Assembly: GCA_035570275.1 (NCBI GenBank)
Contig: DATMNI010000021.1
Location: 1-55,970 of the forward strand
Source of the DNA: DATMNI01 sp035570275
GTDB lineage: Bacteria; Acidobacteriota; Terriglobia; Bryobacterales; Bryobacteraceae
Direction: 5' to 3'
DNA: 55,970 nt
The position numbers were made by a program, and so were the translations under genes. Positions 34,664 to 43,435 of the stretch are shown piece by piece (positions within the stretch are counted from its first letter, which is position 1; each line of letters opens with the position of its first letter). The notes under the pieces are model-generated. The model did no database searches. It saw nothing but the letters and a program-made list of their open reading frames with translations, and was not told where the DNA came from.

Positions 34664-35499
34664 TCCGATTGCTGCCGTTCCAAGCCCGCGAATGCCTGTT
34701 CCACGGCTTCGAACGGATGGGCGATATCGGGCTTCTCCTTCAATTCCAGGAGAAGCGGGTAGTTGGCCTCGCGGCTGCGCAGAAGCTGCATGGCCTCCTG
34801 CCAATTCACGGTGCCGCCTTCGGAGACGAACGGGATCAGGTGGCTGTCGGCCTTACCGTCGTTATCGTGGACGTGGGTGGAGCGAATCTTGTCCTTCAAC
34901 AGGTTGAAAGCCGCCGCCACGCCTTCGCCCATGTGGGCATGGCCGGTATCGAAGGCGTAGTTCAGTCCGATGTGCGTGAGCTCTTCGAACAGCAGCAGGC
35001 GCTCGGCGCTGGAAAGCTGGTTGGGGATGTTTTCCAGCAGAATCTGCACGCCGCGCTGGCTGGCGAAGAGCTTCAGCTCTTCCAGCGCGGCGAACGCGGC
35101 GTCGACTTTGCGCATGTCGAATTCCTCGCCGCCGACGCCTATGTGCTGGATGAGGTAACGGAACGGAATCACTTCGGCGATCTCCAGCGCGCGCTTGATT
35201 TCGTCCACCATTTCCAGACGGCGCCCCTTCACCAACTCGGTGATGGTGATCACCGCGTGCGGGCCGGAGCGGCCCCAGATTTCGTCGTTGTACATGGGGG
35301 AGTGCAGCGAGTGGAGCTTGATTTCCGAATCGCGAAACCAGTGGCCCATTTCGGCAATTTGCGCCTTGTCGCGATAGTCCAGGTGCTGGCGCGCGCAGAA
35401 GATTTCCACGGCGAGGATCCCGGCCTGCTGGATCTTGCTGAGCAGCGCCACAGTCAGGCGATGATTGACGAAAAAGTGGGTGGACAATGCGTGGTTCAT
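34654..35499 (-). CDS. sugar phosphate isomerase/epimerase family protein
   Basis: 281 residues from MNHALSTHFFVNHRLTVALL, of the xylose-isomerase-like TIM-barrel family. Family features: GILAVEIFCARQHLDYRD, IKLHSLHSPMYND, YLIQHIGVGGEE, VQILLENIPNQLSSAE (metal-binding Glu), LNYAFDTGHAHMGEG and IRSTHVHDNDGKADSHLIPF, closing with YPLLLELKEKPD. These give the expected E-D-H-E type metal site. The start at 35499 lies 7 bp after the ggt stop. The specific sugar or other substrate cannot be read from the sequence. Confidence 0.88.
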   Translation of the reverse strand: MNHALSTHFFVNHRLTVALLSKIQQAGILAVEIFCARQHLDYRDKAQIAEMGHWFRDSEIKLHSLHSPMYNDEIWGRSGPHAVITITELVKGRRLEMVDEIKRALEIAEVIPFRYLIQHIGVGGEEFDMRKVDAAFAALEELKLFASQRGVQILLENIPNQLSSAERLLLFEELTHIGLNYAFDTGHAHMGEGVAAAFNLLKDKIRSTHVHDNDGKADSHLIPFVSEGGTVNWQEAMQLLRSREANYPLLLELKEKPDIAHPFEAVEQAFAGLERQQSEPR

Positions 35500-35506
35500 C
35501 GTAAGG

Positions 35507-37189
35507 TTAGTGTCCTTCGGCGGTGCCTTCGGTGCGGGGATCGGGCGCGCCCTCCAGCCAGCCGTTGCTGAACCGGATGGCAGCGGCATCGCCCTGCGAG
35601 ATGACGCGCCCATCCGGGCCCGCGCGCTTCACGGTGTAGCCGCGCTTTTCGAGAAGCGCCACCGTGTCCGGCGAGTAGCCGGGTTCCACGCTCAGTACGT
35701 CGGGCATCCACTGGTGGTGGAAGCGCGGCCAGTTCACCGCGTCCTGCACGTTCATGTTGAAATCGAGCACGTTGACGATCACTTCCAGCACCGTATTGAT
35801 GATAGTCGGGCCGCCCGGGGAACCCAGCGCCAGAACCGGCTGGCCGTCCTTCAGCACGATGGTCGGAGTCATGGAAGACAGCGGCGTCTTGCCGGGCTGG
35901 ATGGCGTTGGCTTCGCCCTGCACCAGTCCGTACATGTTGGCTTCGCCGGGCTTGGGCGCGAAATCGTCCATCTCGTTGTTCAGCAGAAATCCGAGGCCGG
36001 TCGCCGTCACCTTACTGCCAAAGCCGCCATTGAGCGTGTAAGTGACGGCGGCGATGTTACCTTCGGAATCGGCAATCGTGTAGTGGGTGGTTTCCACCGA
36101 TTCGTGACCGTCAAAAACCGCGGCTTTGATCTGGCTGCTGGGGGTGGCGCGCTCGGGATCGATGGATGCCCGCTGTTTGGCGATGTATTTGGGGTCGAGC
36201 AGCGAGGTAAGCGGGACCTTGACGAAATCGGAATCTCCCAGGTGCTCGGACCGGTCGGCGAAGTAGCGCCGCATGGCTTCGGTCATGTAGTGGACCACGG
36301 TAGCCGAGCCGGCGCCGGCCTTTTCGTAGCCGGTGCCCTCCAACATCCCCAGCATCTGGAGAATGCCCACACCGCCGGAGCTGGGCGGCGGCGCGGTGAC
36401 GATGGAATAACCGTGGTACGCGCCGTTGAGCGGCTTGCGCTCCTTCACGGTGTAGCCCTTGAGGTCGGCTTCGGTGATGAGGCCGCCGTGGGCAGCCATG
36501 TCTTTGGCCAGCAGGCGGGCGGTCTCGCCTTCGTAGAAATCTTTGGCGCCGAGCTTTTCAATGCGCTCCAGCGTGCGCGCCAGGTCGGGCTGGACGAAGG
36601 TGTCGCCGGCTTCCCAGAACTTGCCGTCTTTCTGGAAGATTCGGGCGGATTCCGGAAACCGGCTAAGCCCCTTGGTGTTGCGCAGCGATTGCGCCAGCGC
36701 GTAGGAGACCGGGAAGCCTTTGGCGGCCAGTTCCACGGCCGGGTGCACCAGTTCGGCCCACGCTTTCCTGCCGTATTTTTTCGAAGCGTACTCAAGGCCG
36801 CGCACGGTGCCGGGAATGCCGGAGGCGCGGTAGCCTACCGTGCTGTCTTCGGTGACCTTGCCTGCGGCATCCAGATACATGTTGCGTGATGCAGCCTGCG
36901 GGGCGCGTTCGCGAAAGTCGATGAAGGTGGTGCGTCCATCGGCCAGGCGCAGCAGCATGAATCCGCCGCCGCCGATATTACCGGCGTAGGGGTGGGTGAC
37001 CGCCAGGGCGAGCCCTACCACCACCGCGGCATCCACGGCGTTGCCGCCGGATTCCAAGACCTTCAGCCCGGCCTGGGTGGCGTGACGTTCCCGCGAGACC
37101 ACCATGCCGTGGCGCGCGCGCACCGGCTGCGCGGCCCATGCCGGAATGGCGGCCGCGATCAGGAGAACAGCTTGGATGCGGCGCATCAC
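35507..37189 (-). CDS. ggt: gamma-glutamyltransferase (glutathione hydrolase)
   Basis: Ntn-hydrolase of 560 residues that autocleaves into two subunits; exported (signal peptide about 1-19, MMRRIQAVLLIAAAIPAWAA). The catalytic/autocleavage Thr is Thr368 in ESVETTHYTIADSEGNIAAV. Other conserved parts are HGMVVSRERHATQAGLKVLE near the N-terminus, IGGGGFMLLRLADGRT, PPPSSGGVGILQMLGMLE, and in the small subunit LNNEMDDFAPKPG, PLSSMTPTIVLKDGQPVLAL and GSPGGPTIINTVLEVI. Acts in the periplasm on glutathione and other gamma-glutamyl compounds. Confidence 0.97.
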   Translation of the reverse strand: MMRRIQAVLLIAAAIPAWAAQPVRARHGMVVSRERHATQAGLKVLESGGNAVDAAVVVGLALAVTHPYAGNIGGGGFMLLRLADGRTTFIDFRERAPQAASRNMYLDAAGKVTEDSTVGYRASGIPGTVRGLEYASKKYGRKAWAELVHPAVELAAKGFPVSYALAQSLRNTKGLSRFPESARIFQKDGKFWEAGDTFVQPDLARTLERIEKLGAKDFYEGETARLLAKDMAAHGGLITEADLKGYTVKERKPLNGAYHGYSIVTAPPPSSGGVGILQMLGMLEGTGYEKAGAGSATVVHYMTEAMRRYFADRSEHLGDSDFVKVPLTSLLDPKYIAKQRASIDPERATPSSQIKAAVFDGHESVETTHYTIADSEGNIAAVTYTLNGGFGSKVTATGLGFLLNNEMDDFAPKPGEANMYGLVQGEANAIQPGKTPLSSMTPTIVLKDGQPVLALGSPGGPTIINTVLEVIVNVLDFNMNVQDAVNWPRFHHQWMPDVLSVEPGYSPDTVALLEKRGYTVKRAGPDGRVISQGDAAAIRFSNGWLEGAPDPRTEGTAEGH

Positions 37190-37236
37190 TCGATTCTACT
37201 ATGCGGGCTTGGTCAGTACGGCGGCGGCGATGGGGA

Positions 37237-37644
37237 TTAATCCGTGCACGTGCGCACATCAAGCTTATCGATCGTGGCGTAGCCGGCGGTGTTGTTCGTG
37301 ATGAGGGGAACCTGATAGTGGAATGCGCCGGCGGCGATCCAGGCATCGGCCGTCTGAATGGGGCGGCCCTTCCGGCGGGCTTCCCATGTGACCTCCGCCC
37401 ATTTGGCACACAGTTCACGGCTGGCAGGGAGAACCGTGTACTTCGTCAGGTACTGCGTCAGTTCCGCTCTACGAATGTGGCCCCAATTACGCTCAAGCTG
37501 CCACCGCTCCAGCTCTGCCAGGGTCATGAAGGAGATGCCCAGAAGACGACCGCTGATGTGGCTCGGTACCGCTGCGCACGGGAATCGCCTTTGAACAGTA
37601 TCGACACGACGTCCGTGTCGCACTGGGCGACCAGATCGCCGCAT
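37237..37644 (-). pseudogene. vapC-like PIN toxin with frameshift
   Basis: The start of a PIN domain is read in one frame (CDTDVVSILFKGDSRAQRYR, with the first catalytic Asp) between about 37570 and 37633. The rest is in another frame: HISGRLLGISFMTLAELERW, then LPASRELCAKWAEVTWEARR, QTADAWIAAGAFHYQVPLIT and NNTAGYATIDKLDV to the stop at 37237. A single missing base near 37570 accounts for this. No good start codon is found in the first frame. An antitoxin-like gene ends just upstream. Either the toxin is inactivated or there is a sequencing/assembly error. Confidence 0.75.
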
Positions 37645-37878
37645 TCATCGCCGGAGTGGTGGGTTTGAGCCTTCGCGGCGCCATTCGCGCAGCATCGAGG
37701 AGAACTCCTCGGCCGATTCATCTTCGGACGAAGGATGCCCAAGCAGGGAATCGAAATCCGTTACAGGGCGCGCTCCTTGGCTGGCGGCAAGTTCCTCAAA
37801 TGACGCTGCTGGCCGAAAGCCAGCAATGGCATCCAGACCAATATCAGTTAGGCGGCGCACAGCGGAGTCTCTCCTCAT
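37645..37878 (-). CDS. VapB-like antitoxin
   Basis: 77 residues from MRRDSAVRRLTDIGLDAIAG. The C-terminal stretch TDFDSLLGHPSSEDESAEEF, then SSMLREWRREG, is a known pattern in antitoxins located directly before PIN toxins (D-F-D-x-L-L-G...E-D-E-S-A-x-E-F). It ends with TGA next to the frameshifted PIN gene. If the toxin is broken this is a solitary antitoxin. The DNA-binding domain usually expected at the N-terminus is not obvious. Confidence 0.75.
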   Translation of the reverse strand: MRRDSAVRRLTDIGLDAIAGFRPAASFEELAASQGARPVTDFDSLLGHPSSEDESAEEFSSMLREWRREGSNPPLRR

Positions 37879-37938
37879 TATCAAGTCTACAGTGTGGGGC
37901 GGCTTGAGCTTGCCCCCTTGCCGCGAAGCGGGCTTCGG

Positions 37939-38676
37939 TCAACTCTTTCGCAGGATTGCCACGTACTCCGGCCCTCGCGATTCCACAATCGCACTGACCG
38001 TCCAGCCGGTTTTCACCACGATGCTACGGACCTCGGCGGCGGACGCAAACAGGTAATCGAACCAGTCTCCCCGAAACTGGCGGTATCGGATGCGCAGGCG
38101 GAGTTGCCCACCCATGCGTCCGCGCTCTCGGCTTCGTTGTTGATAAGCCAGGTGAACGGGGTCGTTGGTTCTGTAGGGATCCGCTGCCGCCGCGACGATG
38201 GTTGCGTCGGGCGACGTGATTCGGTGCATCACTCGCAGCAAGCGGCGCGCCCGCGTCATGCCGCCGAAAAGTCCGAAATTGTCTCCATAGAGCACGATGC
38301 TGTCAAACGGTCCTCTCAGGGTTTGGATGTCCCGTATCGAGAGCACCCGGGCAGCCTTCACACCGCAAAGCCTGGCTACTTTGACCGCCAAAGGTGAGTT
38401 GTCTATGGCCAGCACCTTGTGCCCTTTCCGCTGCAAGAACATCGCCACCCTTCCGGCACCGCAACCGATATCCAGGACACTGCCATGGGCATACTGGATC
38501 GCTTCCCGTTCGTGTGCCGGCCAGTTGTCGAACGTTTGAAAATACGGCACTGCGCTACCGATATCGATGAGCCCGTCCTCTCGCTCGACGATTTCATAGT
38601 TCGAATTTCCCTGATGGCAATTCCAGATTTCCTGGCCGTATGCATCGCGCTCCGGTCTCACCAGCGATGGTGCCAT
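37939..38676 (-). CDS. class I SAM-dependent methyltransferase
   Basis: 245 residues. Motif I is GSVLDIGCGAGRVAMFLQRK (about residue 65), motif II VLAIDNSPLAVKVARLCGVK, post-motifs FDSIVLYGDNFGLFGG and RRLLRVMHRITSPDATIVAA. The N-terminal YGQEIWNCHQGNSNYEIVER is a cap of the kind seen in small-molecule methyltransferases. It stands alone, convergent with nothing nearby and divergent from the alpha-galactosidase-like gene. Substrate unknown. Confidence 0.85.
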   Translation of the reverse strand: MAPSLVRPERDAYGQEIWNCHQGNSNYEIVEREDGLIDIGSAVPYFQTFDNWPAHEREAIQYAHGSVLDIGCGAGRVAMFLQRKGHKVLAIDNSPLAVKVARLCGVKAARVLSIRDIQTLRGPFDSIVLYGDNFGLFGGMTRARRLLRVMHRITSPDATIVAAAADPYRTNDPVHLAYQQRSRERGRMGGQLRLRIRYRQFRGDWFDYLFASAAEVRSIVVKTGWTVSAIVESRGPEYVAILRKS

Positions 38677-38766
38677 CGTTCCGCCCTCACTTCGGTTATT
38701 CTTGCACGGCGCCAGCGAGCGCTACCGATGGTGGGCCGCACTTGTAAACAGCGTTAAAGTATCTGC

Positions 38767-40521
38767 ATGCTCCGCTCCACCGCCCTCTTCCTCGCCAGCG
38801 CGCTCGCCGTTTCCGCCGCCCAGCTTGACGTCTGGTCCGCCAGGCCGGAGATCCGGACAGTCGAGCCCGGCTCCGCTCTAAAGCTCGGCGGGCAACGCGA
38901 CGGAGATCTGTATCGGCCCCGCCTCACCAACACCGGCAAGACGCCCGTGCATGTCAAGGAAGTCGCGCTCTTTCGCATCGCTCACAACCTGCCTGACGCC
39001 ACGGCGTTCTATGGCGAGAGCTTCCAGATGCTCTCCCAAACCGCCGGCACGCTGGGCCAACCTATCGACCTCGCTTACGATGAACTCAAGCATTACAAGA
39101 TCCCGCAGCCCGCCGATGCCAAGGCCGTCACCGGGATGATCACGCTCACGCTGCCGGAGGGCGGCCTCACCATGCTGCTCGGCTTCACAAGCTGCCAGCG
39201 CTTCAGCGGGCGCTTCTATCTGGGGCCGAAGTCCATTGAGGTGGTGCTGGATACCGAAGGGCTCGCGCTCGGCCCAGGCGAGTGGTGGGACCTCGAAGAG
39301 TTCTTGTACACGACGGGCCCGAACCGTGCCGCGCTGCTGGCGAAACTGGCGGATCGCATTGACCGGAATCACCCTCCGCTGCAGTTCAAAACGCCACCCG
39401 CCGGCTGGTGTTCCTGGTATTGTTTCGGCGCGCGCGTCACCGCCAGGAACGTGATGGACAACTTGGGCGCGATTGCACACGACGCGCCGCAGCTCAAGTA
39501 TGTGCAGCTTGACGACGGGTACCAGCCGGCCATGGGCGACTGGCTGGAAACCGGCAACGCCTTCGGCGGCGACGTGCAAGGCGTGTTGCAAGCCATCCGA
39601 AAGCAGGGTTTCGAACCGGCCATCTGGGTGGCGCCATTCATCGCCGAAGCTGGCTCGCATGTCTTCCGGCAGCACCCCGGCTGGTTCATGAAAGGCCCGG
39701 ACGGCAAGCCGCTGCCGGCCGATAAGGTCACCTTCCAGGGCTGGCGCCGCGGGCCGTGGTACGCGCTGGATGGCACCAATCCCGAAGTGCGGAAACACCT
39801 GGAATCCCTGTTCCGCACGATGCGCCAGCAGTGGGGCGTGACCTACTTTAAGCTCGACGCCAACTTCTGGGGCGCCATGCACGGCGGCATCCTTCACGAC
39901 CCCAAGGCCACCCGCATCGAAGCTTATCGCCGTGGCATGGAGGCCGTGCTGCGGGGCGCCGGCGACGGTTTCATTCTGGGATGCAATCACCCCATCTGGG
40001 CGTCGTTCGGCTTGATCCACGGCTCGCGCAGTTCGGGCGATATCAAGCGGACCTGGGACACTTTCCAGAAAGTGGCGCGCCAGAACTTGAACCGCAACTG
40101 GCAAAATGGACGGCTTTGGTGGAACGATCCCGACGCCGTCACGCTGAGCGGCGACATGCCCGAAACCGAATACCGGTTTCATGCCACGGCCGTGATGGCT
40201 TCCGGCGGGCTGGTGCTTTCCGGCGACGATCTCAACACGCTGCCGCCCGCCCGCTTGGAGATGCTGAAGAAGCTTTTGCCACCCACGGGCGTGGCCGCCG
40301 AGTTTGAAGACCAGCGCTTGCAGGTCGGCATGGTGCGCATGAAGGACCGGGCGCTGGTGTGCCTGTTCAACTGGTCGGACGGGCCTGACAAGCTATCGTT
40401 CAAGCTGCCCCGCGCGGGGGATGTGACGGACTTGTGGAGCGGGCACGACTACGGCCGGCAGCAGGGTGCCATGGAAGTGGCTTTGCGGCCGCATGAGGGT
40501 ACGGTGCTGGTGGTGCGCTAG
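38767..40521 (+). CDS. GH36-type alpha-galactosidase-like glycoside hydrolase
   Basis: 584 residues with a signal peptide (MLRSTALFLASALAVSAAQL), so probably exported. After an N-terminal beta domain, the TIM barrel starts at PPAGWCSWYCFGARVTARNV. The nucleophile is Asp364 in TYFKLDANFWGAM (K-x-D) and the acid/base is Asp425 in GSRSSGDIKRTW, the GH36 arrangement. LKYVQLDDGYQPAMGDW and EPAIWVAPFIAEAGSHVF are further conserved barrel strands. A C-terminal beta sandwich follows (DRALVCLFNWSDGPDKLSFK). Alpha-galactosidase activity is inferred; other alpha-linked sugars are possible. Confidence 0.87.
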   Translation: MLRSTALFLASALAVSAAQLDVWSARPEIRTVEPGSALKLGGQRDGDLYRPRLTNTGKTPVHVKEVALFRIAHNLPDATAFYGESFQMLSQTAGTLGQPIDLAYDELKHYKIPQPADAKAVTGMITLTLPEGGLTMLLGFTSCQRFSGRFYLGPKSIEVVLDTEGLALGPGEWWDLEEFLYTTGPNRAALLAKLADRIDRNHPPLQFKTPPAGWCSWYCFGARVTARNVMDNLGAIAHDAPQLKYVQLDDGYQPAMGDWLETGNAFGGDVQGVLQAIRKQGFEPAIWVAPFIAEAGSHVFRQHPGWFMKGPDGKPLPADKVTFQGWRRGPWYALDGTNPEVRKHLESLFRTMRQQWGVTYFKLDANFWGAMHGGILHDPKATRIEAYRRGMEAVLRGAGDGFILGCNHPIWASFGLIHGSRSSGDIKRTWDTFQKVARQNLNRNWQNGRLWWNDPDAVTLSGDMPETEYRFHATAVMASGGLVLSGDDLNTLPPARLEMLKKLLPPTGVAAEFEDQRLQVGMVRMKDRALVCLFNWSDGPDKLSFKLPRAGDVTDLWSGHDYGRQQGAMEVALRPHEGTVLVVR

Positions 40522-40544
40522 TGAGCACGGGTGACCGCTGCCGC

Positions 40545-42392
40545 CTACGGTTCGATGCGGAAATCGCCTGCCTGCGCCACTCTCCGCGGTTGGTCTGGAG
40601 CCAATTTGTCGGCCACAGTCACGTAGAGGACGTAATCGCCGGGCTCCATGGAGGAAGATAGCGTAATTTTGCCGGCGACGGCGAGGCGCTTTGGGTCCTC
40701 ACCAGTGGGGACGGCCAGCAGCAGGGGTTGGGCCTCGAAAACCGCCCGGCCGTTGCGGAACAGGCGGGTCTGCGCTTCGAGAGCGGGCTTTTTGTCCGGG
40801 CCCGCCAGCGCGTTCAGCACGGCGTAACGGTAGACGATGCTCTGGCCAGGTTTGAAAATCCGGATCGCGGGATTTTCATTGGTCACGTCCAGTTGGATTC
40901 CTGGCGGCCGCGCGATCGGGTTAGTCGATTTTTCTCCCATCAGCAAGATACTCGAAAGCGAAAACTGCTTGCCGTCGGCGTCGGGAACTTCCAGAAACTG
41001 GCTGGCGAAACCGACCTTACCGGTGATCCCGTCACCCACGATGGCGCGGATTTGAAACGGGCCGGGCAGCGGCAGGGGCACGCTCAGCGCAAATACCAGC
41101 CCGTGGGTCAGCGCCCGGCGATAGTCGCCATCGGACATGTCCATGGAGAAACCGCGGCTGTTTTCCTGCACGATTTGCCCATCTTCGGAGCACACCAGGA
41201 TCAGCACGTCCAGACCGTACCGGTGAACCCCGTTCAGGTAGTGTATGAAGCCAAGGTCGCGCGCGTCGATGTAAGACAAGGCTGCAACCTGGTAAGACAG
41301 GGCTGCACCCGGGGAGCCCGGCTCCGCGGAATTAACAAAAATGCCGGTCAGCCGGACGCGAATGCCGGGTGAGGAGAAGGGGTCCGCCACGGCCTGGAGC
41401 ATTTGCTGGCGGGGTGCCATTTGGATGGTATCCATCCGGATGGTTTCACTCGTGTTTCCGGGGATCACAATTCGGCCGGTCCGGGATCGCACCAGCAGGC
41501 CCTGGCGCTTGACTCGCACCGTTATCGTTCCGGCAAGGGGAGTGAGAGACGCTTTGGGGTGGTAGTCGATCAGGTAGTAGCCGTCCTGTTCCCGGAGCAC
41601 GCGATCCAGGGCGCCGGTCAGCCCCGTGTCTGGCGCGATCACCGCGCCGCCGGTCTGCTCGGCCAGGACGGCGAACGAAACCGCGACCATCGAGCGGGCG
41701 GCCGCATTTGTGTCTGTGTCCGGGTCGATGTCCGGGTCCAAACCGTAGAGCACGGCGGCTGCCTGGTTGGCCGAATCGACCAGGCGGGCTGCCGATTCCA
41801 GGGCGTTGCGGAACATCGCCAGGTTGCTGGATAACACCACTACAGCCTTCCGCCCCGGCAGTTGGCGCAGACCCTCCACCGCGAAGCGTATCGCCGCCCG
41901 CGATCCCGCGCTGAACGCAATCAGGCTTCCCGCAACCACGTTGCCGGCGATGCGGGCGGGATGGCATTTCACCTGATCGATGGCCGCGTGCAGCAAGTCT
42001 TTGGCGCCGGTGAAGGTTTGCACGGCGCCGCTTCCCACGCCCGTGCGGACGATGGCTGCCCGGTCCCCGGGCCGCATTTGTTCATCGACGAACTTGCCCA
42101 GCGCGGCGCGTACGGAGTTGATGGCATCGAGCGAGAGCCCGAGATCGTCCACCACCAGCAGAACCGTGCGTGGGTTCCGCACGTAGGCGGCGGATAGGAT
42201 CTGGAGCGGCTCCTGCTTGCCGACTTCGAAGTTGCGCCAGACTTCGAAATCGGCGGCGGTGAGATCGGCAACCGGAAGGCCTTGCGCGCCCGTGACGAGC
42301 GCATCTACCTGAACGACTTCCGGGACGGTTGGGAAGATTTGGCCACACGCCAGCGGCACCCAAAGAGCGGCCAGCAGGAGGGTGCGGAGCAT
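40545..42392 (-). CDS. VWFA-related secreted protein (TIGR03436-like)
   Basis: 615 residues from MLRTLLLAALWVPLACGQIF, a signal peptide. The opening VVQVDALVTGAQGLPVADLT, AADFEVWRNFEVGKQEPLQI, followed by RTVLLVVDDLGLSLDAINSV (the modified MIDAS D-x-x-x-S region) and RKAVVVLSSNLAMFRNALES, is typical of the acidobacterial VWFA-related family. A long beta-rich C-terminal half follows (DGYYLIDYHPKASLTPLAGT, GNTSETIRMDTIQMAPRQQM). The frame stays open 78 codons upstream, but that part translates repeat DNA, so the start at 42392 is preferred. The family is abundant in Solibacter relatives; role unknown. Confidence 0.9.
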   Translation of the reverse strand: MLRTLLLAALWVPLACGQIFPTVPEVVQVDALVTGAQGLPVADLTAADFEVWRNFEVGKQEPLQILSAAYVRNPRTVLLVVDDLGLSLDAINSVRAALGKFVDEQMRPGDRAAIVRTGVGSGAVQTFTGAKDLLHAAIDQVKCHPARIAGNVVAGSLIAFSAGSRAAIRFAVEGLRQLPGRKAVVVLSSNLAMFRNALESAARLVDSANQAAAVLYGLDPDIDPDTDTNAAARSMVAVSFAVLAEQTGGAVIAPDTGLTGALDRVLREQDGYYLIDYHPKASLTPLAGTITVRVKRQGLLVRSRTGRIVIPGNTSETIRMDTIQMAPRQQMLQAVADPFSSPGIRVRLTGIFVNSAEPGSPGAALSYQVAALSYIDARDLGFIHYLNGVHRYGLDVLILVCSEDGQIVQENSRGFSMDMSDGDYRRALTHGLVFALSVPLPLPGPFQIRAIVGDGITGKVGFASQFLEVPDADGKQFSLSSILLMGEKSTNPIARPPGIQLDVTNENPAIRIFKPGQSIVYRYAVLNALAGPDKKPALEAQTRLFRNGRAVFEAQPLLLAVPTGEDPKRLAVAGKITLSSSMEPGDYVLYVTVADKLAPDQPRRVAQAGDFRIEP

Positions 42393-43435
42393 TCCAGCGA
42401 GGCTCCGGCGCAGACCGCACCGCTTCACCGCAGAGCCGCGAAGACGCGGAGAGAAGCACGGAGGAACACCAAAACTGGTATGGATTTCTGCATTGGTTGT
42501 AGCTTGCCGGAAATCGCCAGGTTCGCCCCCAGGTTCGCCAATAGGTTCGCCCGCGGAGGAAGCAGAGACATTGTGGGCTGTCGCCCTGCGCCATTGCGTC
42601 CGATTACAAGCCTTTCTGAACAGCATAGAATTCGCAAGTGTCAGCCTGCGAGTGTCTCCCCTTCCTCAACGCGCCAATCGCGGAGATACGGTGGCGGTCC
42701 GAACGGCGCGGAAGGCAAACTGTCGAGGTTTATCCCGATCCAATACAGCAACGTCCCATCGCTTGCTCGGAGAGTTCGAGGCGGCTGAGGAACCAGCGGT
42801 ATTCTCCTCGAGAGTTTCGTATTCGGAAGGCCGCTTGGCCGGCAGCCCCAGTTCTGTTACACGTTGCCCCGACTCTAAGCGTTTCTCATTCGCGAACGTG
42901 AGGGTGCCGGACGGCACCGCGTACCACGGGTATGCCGGAACCGTATTTAGAGTCGTTCGCAACGGTGACGCAAACGATGGTTGTTGCCCAGAAGCGCGGT
43001 CTATCTTCGATCCGTCGGCCCGGTCTGAGTCATATTGCGGAGGCGTAGCCATGCGTGAACCACCTAGCAAACCATTAGACCGCATTTCTGTTGCCCGAAT
43101 CGCGCCCGATTCGCTAATTTCAAGGGCGTTGTTCTGCAGATCAATGACGTGATCGAGGACCCGAATAGTGGTGACTCGAATCAATTCGGTCCAGATCGTT
43201 GGCCCGCGCATTGGTCGATCCAATCCTCGGAGTCGGTCCCGCTGAATTGAGCCACCGATTTACTGATCTGGAGCGAGACTGAACCTCGGTAGACGGATCG
43301 CCCTGCACCGCTCAGCACCCCATATCTGCCATATCACAATTGAGCCAGCCATGATATACTAACGAACCGAAGGGCCCCCCTCGGCCGCCGAAGCGAGGAG
43401 TGTGCCCGGCCACGTGCGGCTGGAGTAGAGGAACG
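42393..43435. other. 1-kb gene-poor gap with repeats
   Basis: 42424-42465 is a CTCCGTGCTTCTCTCCGCGT/TTCGCGGCTCTGCGGTGAA (minus strand) element of the type widely dispersed in acidobacteria and other phyla. 42519-42554 is a threefold 12-bp tandem repeat of AGGTTCGCCNNN. The remainder, 42630-43430, looks lower in GC than its surroundings. It contains a 185-codon minus-strand open frame (42666-43223) with no recognisable family and also a long plus-strand frame; I do not support either as a gene. Confidence 0.5.

Noticed and set aside
42519..42554. CRISPR-like array in the AGGTTCGCC repeats
   Set aside because: Only three 12-bp units in direct tandem with no spacers.
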